This document shows positions 63,673-64,000 of a DNA stretch of 64,000 bases, one piece after another; the stretch's first letter is position 1, and each line of letters opens with the position of its first letter. This DNA is from Apostichopus japonicus (Eukaryota; Echinodermata; Holothuroidea; Aspidochirotida; Stichopodidae). Under the pieces are notes generated by a model. The model was not told the origin of the DNA and made no database searches. It saw only the letters and a program-made list of their open reading frames with translations. The DNA lies in contig NC_092563.1 in the NCBI RefSeq assembly GCF_037975245.1, positions 28,481,960-28,545,959 of the forward strand. Reading direction: 5' to 3'. The translations under genes and the position numbers were made by a program.

Positions 63673-64000
63673 CTGCAAATGTCAAAGAAGACATTCACTA
63701 AATCACAGCAAACTATCAAGTACTGTTCTTAACATTGGAAGTAAATCTTGGGAGTAGAAAATTCTTACTGGCAAAATCATGTTTGGCCTTTAGCATCGCC
63801 GAATTTTGATGAGAAAATGCTCCAAAAAAGAAATCCCATTAATGCTGTCCATAAAGTTTTTATGGTCAAAACTTTGACTTTTCAGATGAACAAAGTGATT
63901 GGAAACTTTGACTTTCTAGCAGAGTGGTTAAGATGGTTAAGCCGTTTTGATATGCTTTTTTATGATCCAAAGAACACTATATTATCATCAATTTTTTCAT
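63673..64000. other. intron upstream of W1
   Basis: No exon for TM1 or a start codon is visible. A donor-like GTAAGA at about 63764 follows bases that do not give a frame-compatible hydrophobic segment. Confidence 0.5.

Overview
The window is animal nuclear DNA. It is AT-rich and intron-dense, full of tandem arrays and transposon debris, and dominated by a single gene on the minus strand: a full-size ABC transporter of subfamily A, closest to vertebrate ABCA3. The species cannot be named from sequence alone. The mix of CR1/L2-type LINE fragments, tRNA-derived repeats, hAT-type MITEs, fold-back elements and very many minisatellites fits a marine invertebrate, possibly an echinoderm or another deuterostome.

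Layout, from high to low coordinates (the gene's 5' to 3' direction). The first coding exon or exons (N-terminus and TM1) lie beyond 64000. Exons W1-W7 (63672 to 36121) encode the first extracellular/luminal loop and are separated by long introns. W8-W12 (35083 to 31312) encode the rest of transmembrane domain 1. W13-W17 (30268 to 27218) encode nucleotide-binding domain 1. W18-W19 encode the regulatory and linker segment. W20-W29 (24713 to 15898) encode transmembrane domain 2 with its Cys-rich second loop. W30-W40 (13885 to 4820) encode NBD2. W41 (4491 down) is the last exon I can place. I found splice sites for 41 exons, and every junction keeps the reading frame. Together they give about 1750-1800 codons; human ABCA3 is about 1700 aa.

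The introns carry most of the oddities. There are at least ten minisatellite arrays with units of 21 to about 210 bp. Two exon edges are copied in tandem into the neighbouring intron, with splice signals still visible. Intron W6/W7 holds a 3.77-kb element with 28-bp perfect inverted ends that contains a BEN-domain exon on the plus strand. A 659-bp hAT-type MITE has an exact 8-bp target duplication. There are two complex fold-back structures (near 56.2 kb and 62.7 kb) and pieces of CR1/L2-like LINEs. The regions 1-1493 and 2079-4299, below the gene's 3' end, show no recognisable gene.

The transporter would be a membrane protein that moves lipids using ATP bound at both NBDs; Walker A, Q-loop, signature, Walker B and H-loop motifs are all intact. 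Nothing in the window suggests a multigene operon or cluster. The best candidates for something new are the BEN-bearing inverted-repeat element, the tandemly copied exon edges, and the arrays that reiterate AP-1-like or nuclear-receptor-like half-sites inside or near the gene.
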